Origin: Ophiura sarsii
Taxonomy: Eukaryota > Echinodermata > Ophiuroidea > Amphilepidida > Ophiuridae
NCBI GenBank assembly: GCA_035610835.1
Contig: CM069459.1
Location: forward strand, 23,265,636 to 23,329,635
Direction: 5' to 3'
Length of the DNA stretch: 64,000 nt
Shown: positions 58,884 through 64,000 of the stretch, piece after piece
Layout of the letters: each line of letters opens with the position of its first letter
How positions within the stretch are numbered: the first letter of the stretch is position 1
The notes under the pieces: model-generated
Databases searched by the model: none
What the model saw: the letters and a program-made list of their open reading frames with translations, nothing else
Told to the model about the DNA's origin: nothing
Position numbers and translations under genes: made by a program

Positions 58884-59403
58884 CATGACAATGCATCATT
58901 GGGTTTAAAAGCAGAAAAAACATTCCTACGATGTTCCTTTGTGAACAGTGGTGGTCTTGCACCAGTCATTTTAATTATCTAAATTCTCATAACCATTACC
59001 CAGGTTAAAACTTAGGGTTTTTAACCGGGCTCACAATTTTCGAAAAAAATACATCAACTAAATCGCCGGGAACCAGACGGGAAACGATCCGGGGACCCTC
59101 TGGACTCCGGCCTTATGTCCCACACACCTTGCCCCGGTCCTCTGCTACTCGTAGTCGCAGTATCGGTTGAATACGTCATCGAAAACCGTCGGCATAGACG
59201 CTTGAGATGGATTTAGCACTCAGCACTCAGGGGGGTTAGGGTTAATACAAAAACTCTCAAAATGTGAATTTATTTTACACTGCGTACTGATGCTGACAAC
59301 ATTTATGTTTGACAAGACTTTAAATTCCTTGACATTGAATGTCATCTCTTATTGAGATCAGCTAAGAAACTTGAAAAAAATGCATTTTCTATGACATTTT
59401 CTT

Positions 59404-59562
59404 ATTAAGGGAACACATCAAAACTCGACCGCCCGGCAACCGCCGGTTCCGTGAGGTTCCGTGCGGTTGCAGCCGGTTTCTATTGTTCTAAACAATCATA
59501 TGCGGTCCAACCGGGGGGAACCGGCGGTTGCCGCGCGGTCGAGTTTTGATGTGCTCCCTAAG
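59404..59562. mobile_element. Short GC-rich palindromic TTAA MITE (family 5)
   Basis: TTAA-GGGA(A)CACATCAAAACTCG with CGACCGC, and the inverted partner ending GTGCTCCC-TAAG (right TTAA degraded). The interior CAACCGCCGGTTCC pairs with GGAACCGGCGGTTG. Confidence 0.85.
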
Positions 59563-59767
59563 TTCATATAGTCGTTTTCCCATATCTTTACTTTTTGACA
59601 ATTTAAATTAACCATTGTGCTATTGAAAATTGTATTGCATCAGGCACTAAGCCCCGGAAATAATATCTGTATAAATATCTTTTAGGTATATTGTTGTTGG
59701 CAAACATGTGGATATGAAAATATTACTAGCGAATCACACATATATACGGTATATCATGAAGAATGTC

Positions 59768-59812
59768 ATATCTTCCATAGAGGGTGTATAGATTTAAAGT
59801 GGAATAGCCTAT
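59768..59812. mobile_element. TIR MITE (GGCTATTCCA), right-end fragment
   Basis: ATCTTCCATAGAGGGTGTAT then AAAGTGGAATAGCCTA matches the right end of this family; the left end is absent. Confidence 0.65.
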
Positions 59813-59897
59813 GCCCATTGTGAAATCGAAAGAATGATCTCAATGCAGAACCTATTCAACTTTGGTAGACCCTGAACAAACTCTCTGACTGGGCAGT

Positions 59898-60240
59898 TGA
59901 TTTGATTTGATTTGATTTGATATTATTTGGGTCCTACGACCCTGGGTAACCCAATAAGCTTATTAGCTTATTTCCATTGGGGTCCGTTAGATGTGTGAAC
60001 AGATACAGACCGGGATGATCCCCTACTCTTTACGAGTCTGTAACCTTTTAACGTGCTCGGGTATTGCTCTTCCGATGCACGGGACCACCATTTATACGTG
60101 ACTTCCGAACCACTGTTTTTTCTGCCATTAGGAAATCGTCACAAATCATTTCGCTTCATTTACCAGGCTACCGATACGGCGCACACAGTATCAGCACTTA
60201 GATTGTTCAAGTTCTCGGATGGGAGAGGTTTTTGGCACGG
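59898..60240. mobile_element. Interspersed repeat with (GATTT)n head
   Basis: A (TGATT)n run at 59898-59921 leads into GGGTCCTACGACCCTGGG and CTTTAACGTGCTCGGGTATT, a block that resembles a widespread marine-invertebrate interspersed repeat (from memory, not verified). Confidence 0.45.
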
Positions 60241-60397
60241 TTGAAGTATCAGAGGTTGTTTGTTCGATAGCGCGACGGGTAAATGAAATGCGGTGTATGA
60301 GAAGACTGTGCAGAACCATGCAATGTTCTCGCCATACCCAAGAAAAATAGCTCAATATTAATGGTTGAAATAATAGATATTATATATACGCTGGGAA

Positions 60398-61346
60398 ATG
60401 AATTAATTATTATTCTTATATATTGGGCGTGGTTTAAAATGTCAACCCATAATATCCATCAATTTCATTGGTTCTGTGGTTAGTTTTGTTGGATACGCGA
60501 TATAGATTACCAGACCGGTAATCTATGGATCTGGGCGGGGCTTAATTCACACCTTTGATGATGCCGGAACTACATTTAAAAAACATCGCCTCGTCAATAA
60601 TTGTATTACATCCTCGTCAATTATTGTAAATCGAAAGTAAGCTTATTTTACAATACAACATTAGGTTATATTCATGTAATTAAATGTAAATAAAAGATAG
60701 AGGTCCATTTAATGAATAAACGCTAATAGTAATAAGACATGTAAAAGAAAGAAGGACAAATAAAAAGGGTGCCTAAAAGCCTATTTTCGTCTGCTATATA
60801 AATATTCGTATAGGCCTAGGCTACATTCGTAATTACTTGTAATAAAGTGAATATGGAAGAAACCACAGCAATTTTTGAAATTGGAGACCTAGATGTAAAA
60901 CATGTGAAAGGAGAACCAGTACCAGAACCGGAGTGTTATGATTTACCAGATGAAGTGATCAGAAATTTGATGGGAAGGTCCGACGCTAGCGGTAGTAGCG
61001 GCAAGCATTTGCTGCTGGCGTGATGATCGCCATCCACCCGCCCCTGAATTTACCATTTGTAGAGCTCAGTGAGGCTGAATTTAGCCATATAGAGGAGTGA
61101 AAAGATGACAAAACTTACCGAAAAGGGCCACGAGCTGGGGCGTCAATCGCCGTAAAAGTAAGGAAACATTTTTACGTGTATTTATTAAATTAAAACATTC
61201 AAAAGTCCCCCTCTTTTTGCGTTCGCACACAGGCCAGAAATAGGAACTACTTTAGCACGTATCCAACAAAACCAATGAAATTGATGGATATTATGGGTTG
61301 CCATTTTGAACAATATATAAGAATGACGATTAAATAATTATTTGCA
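60398..61346. mobile_element. Inverted-repeat-bounded segment carrying a small ORF
   Basis: 60398-60502 and 61252-61346 are inverted copies (AACCCATAATATCCATCAAT, TTTCATTGGTT, TTTTGTTGGATACG, TTCTTATATATTG). About 950 bp. No known transposase signature in the interior. Confidence 0.75.
60853..61023 (+). CDS. Small acidic ORF, 56 residues, function unknown
   Basis: MEETTAIFEIGDLDVKHVKG, EPVPEPECYDLPDEVIRNLM, then GRSDASGSSGKHLLLA and stop. A TATATAAATA box lies about 55 bp upstream (near 60796), and the ATG is in a good context (A at -3, G at +4). A possible donor (GCG-GTAGTAG) near codon 48 could make this a first exon. Downstream, another frame gives LNLPFVELSEAEFSHIEE, which looks coding-like and could be a frameshifted continuation. 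The inverted repeats around it suggest a transposon-encoded protein, but no family is recognised. Confidence 0.35.
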   Translation: MEETTAIFEIGDLDVKHVKGEPVPEPECYDLPDEVIRNLMGRSDASGSSGKHLLLA

Positions 61347-62973
61347 GTGATTTCAAGTAAAAATTCCATCGTATACCGCGAATAAATCTGATCACTAAGG
61401 GCTACCTGATCACTAAGGCCACCAAATCACATGTTCTTGAGATTCTTGCGCCAAAGTAAACAATTTTTTATTGTGGGTTGTTCGATTTTGTTTGTGGGGA
61501 TGTATAGCACAGTAATCAGTTGGTTTGTCACTGTGTACTAATTCAAATCAATCTAAAACGATCCCCGACGAATAAATTGTTGAAAAAATTGTTGTTAAAT
61601 ATAAGAATGAGAATAATATATGGTTCGTCGATGTTTTGCTATAGAAGGCTCCCATATAATGCATAGGCTGTACCATATTTTGAGTCGTGAATGGTTACAT
61701 ACACATAAGGTTAGATAATATTGCCTTTCATCGATTGTTTATCTATTTGACTGTGTCATAAAATGCTTTACATCAATATTGCAAAAGCCTTTAAAGCCAA
61801 TAGACACGCACGCTAGAACTATATTGGAAGAATACAATGTTTCATTAATTGATGCTGAATTCGATGGATTGTTTAATTTCCGAACACTCCACTGCCACTT
61901 AGATTCTTCTCATTCCAACAGATGTCGTGTGGACCAATTTACCTCGTTCGGTTAGGTGTTGTAATAACTACAACATGTAACTTATTTTAAATGGTATTCC
62001 ATTGTTCATATTCCAATAACGTTTATTTTACTCTACGTGCTTTTTAGTAATATGTGCGCATTTTTAAATAAACTATTTGCAAATGTCAACAAAAATTCCG
62101 AAAATCTAAATGTTCGTGGTAACAGCATGATAAATACTTTTATGCTATTAGTACAAACATACCTATAGCGCAGCCTATAGCCTCAGTTCACTGGCTTTAA
62201 AGGTAGCATCAAAATCCCCAAGACTCCTAAAGCGCAAACCAAGCACGCGTCAACATTACGCAGCCCTCGTGGGGAAGCCGCAAGTTGAATTCCCCGTTGT
62301 TGGTGATGCCACGCTTGGTGGCACGTTTAACTCATGCGTAATTTGTAGGGGGAATTGAGGGTGTTTGCCGACGGGGTCTCGAGAGGTCGATTTATAGTTG
62401 TGTCGAGTCATTCCCGGAGTGACAATATTAAAATGAATCGGAGCAGAACACGAATACTAAAGGTCTTTGTCCCGATGACAAGTCTTACAATTTTGCTACA
62501 TGTGCCCCTTAATTTGGAATGTCTGACACTTCTGAATCATGTTAATCAGATGTTTTATGCGATGATGAAATGCTATTCATATCAGTTGTAGGAAGTATAA
62601 TTATTGTATCAAGTTCTTACGGTATGATTGAAATAGCATATATTGTATTTACGGTATGATTGTATATAAAAACATTGTTCTTACGGCATGGATTGTAATA
62701 GCATCGCCCTACATCTGGAAAAAGTAATAAAATCATGTAATGCTCTGAAATAATTGCAAAATCTGTAGTCCGATAGGTAAAATTGAAGACAAAAATTCCC
62801 TCATGATGAAGAAATCATGCAATTATTTTGCCATATTGTAGAACGCTACATATTCTTATACATGTACATAATGTACAATGCATGTTTGGATAGCTCATGA
62901 AATCTAATTTGGTATTAAAATGACCACTTCATTGATAGCTGATGATGGATAAACCTTAGTGCCTTCAACCTTC
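61347..62973. other. No recognisable gene
   Basis: AT-rich. Short tandem similarity at 62610-62705: three about-45-bp units with TTACGG(T/C)ATG(A/G)ATTG. A frame at 62355-62591 has no recognisable features. Confidence 0.4.
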
Positions 62974-63217
62974 TTAACACTTTCCACGCGGCTATTTGTT
63001 TTACCAAATACAAAACAGATTTTTCAGAAACCTTTCTTAACTTTCAAGGTTTGTCTCAAGGATTACTGAACCACGAGGTATGTTTGTCCTTATTTTACCG
63101 CATTTTTCATGGTGATTCCAAATATGGTGGTGAAACTCAATAATTTAAAAGAAAACAATATTTTGTGAAATTTTGAAACTTTCGTCTTCAGACGACTGTC
63201 GCGTGGAAAGTGTTCAG
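62974..63217. mobile_element. TTAA MITE family 1
   Basis: TTAA-CACTTTCCACGCGGC ... GTCGCGTGGAAAGTG-TTCA, 244 bp, right TTAA decayed. Confidence 0.88.
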
Positions 63218-63253
63218 GGGACAAACTAGTCATCAGTCTGTACAGAAAGCAAT

Positions 63254-63422
63254 GAGCTATTCCATTTGCAATCCATACAGTCCGCTTTTGAAAAGGGAGA
63301 ATATACTATTATTTCAAATGTATTCACCAATTCCGGTAAACCCCATTTGAAACATACTCACTATTAAAGGTAATATCTTCCATAGTGGGTGTATGGATAT
63401 GGATATCGAATGGAAATTAGCT
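63254..63422. mobile_element. TIR MITE (GAGCTATTCCA), copy 3, diverged
   Basis: GAGCTATTCCATTTG and AATGGAAATTAGCTC ends; inner block TCTTCCATAGTGGGTGTATG. Confidence 0.75.
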
Positions 63423-63450
63423 CGATGATCTAACGGGATTAATAGCACAT

Positions 63451-63949
63451 AATAAAACAAAGACCCCCTTAACTATAAAACAAAGACCCCCTTAACTATA
63501 AAACAAAGACCCCCTTAACTATAAAACAAAGACCCCCTCAACTATAAAACAAAGACCCCCTCAACTATAATACAAAGACCCACCCAACTATAAAACAAAG
63601 ACCCACCCAACTATAAAACAAAGACCCCCTTAACTATAAAACAAAGACCCACCCAACTATAAAACAAAGACACCCTCAACTATAAAACAAAGACCCCCTC
63701 AACTATAAAACAAAGACCCCCTCAACTATAAAACAAAGACCCCCTCAACTATAAAACAAAGACCCCTTCAACTATAAAACAAAGACCCCCTCAACTACAA
63801 AACAAAGACCCCCTCAACTATAAAACAAAGACCCCCTTAACTATAAAACAAAGACCCCCTCAACTATAAAACAAAGACCCTCTCAACTATAAAACAAAGA
63901 CCCACCCAACTATAAAACAAAGACCCCCTTAACTATAAAACAAAGACCC
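63451..63949. repeat. 23-bp minisatellite
   Basis: About 22 copies of TATAAAACAAAGACCCCCT followed by (C/T)AAC. Variants with ACCCACCCAAC are interspersed. Copies are nearly identical. Confidence 0.97.
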
Positions 63950-64000
63950 AGCCCAATTCTGAATAATTAATTCCTTGCATATATAATCTCCATTCCAAAT

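Noticed and set aside
62355..62591. 78-residue plus-strand frame
   Set aside because: No signal peptide, domain or repeat relation; likely chance.

Overview
This window is AT-rich, intron-rich and full of transposon remnants. It is animal nuclear DNA, not prokaryotic: there are spliced exons with GT/AG borders, a tRNA-derived SINE, LINE and Penelope-like retroelements, many terminal-inverted-repeat (TIR) MITEs, and long minisatellites. A recognisable SUMF2 (pFGE) gene, the repeat content and an unfamiliar two-Ig-domain receptor together suggest an invertebrate deuterostome such as an echinoderm or hemichordate. That placement is inference; no species marker is visible.

Layout. (1) 1-16 kb: the minus-strand SUMF2 gene. 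Eight coding exons join in frame with consistent phases and run from a signal-peptide exon at 15.9 kb to 1.9 kb; the terminal exon lies beyond the left edge. Its introns hold at least nine MITE-type insertions. (2) 13.2-17.6 kb: nested inverted repeats around SUMF2 exon 1, then a decayed CR1/L2-like LINE split by a hAT MITE with a perfect 8-bp target duplication. (3) 19.5-24.9 kb: a palindromic 46/49-bp minisatellite interrupted by transposons, with a second array in opposite orientation. (4) 24.9-29.7 kb: a tandem segmental duplication, apparently non-coding. (5) 30.5-40.6 kb: MITEs, a degenerate ACAAG tract, a Penelope-like element with an inverted end and target duplication, three copies of a dispersed repeat, and a 590-codon intact LINE reverse transcriptase. 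(6) 44.2-45.4 kb: the second host gene, an intron-free type I membrane protein with two Ig-like domains and an ITAM-like cytoplasmic tail. (7) 47.3-50.8 kb: a second tandem segmental duplication carrying different insertions in each copy, including a SINE. (8) 51.8-59.6 kb: nested TIR elements. (9) 60.4-61.3 kb: an inverted-repeat-bounded segment with a TATA-preceded 56-codon ORF. (10) 63.45-63.95 kb: a 23-bp minisatellite.

The two host genes are unrelated. SUMF2 is an ER-lumen paralogue of the formylglycine-generating enzyme and lacks its two catalytic cysteines. The Ig protein looks like a cell-surface receptor able to signal through tyrosine phosphorylation, and it is the best candidate for something undescribed. 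The rest is mobile DNA, notably at least five different MITE families flanked by TTAA (piggyBac-like target preference).
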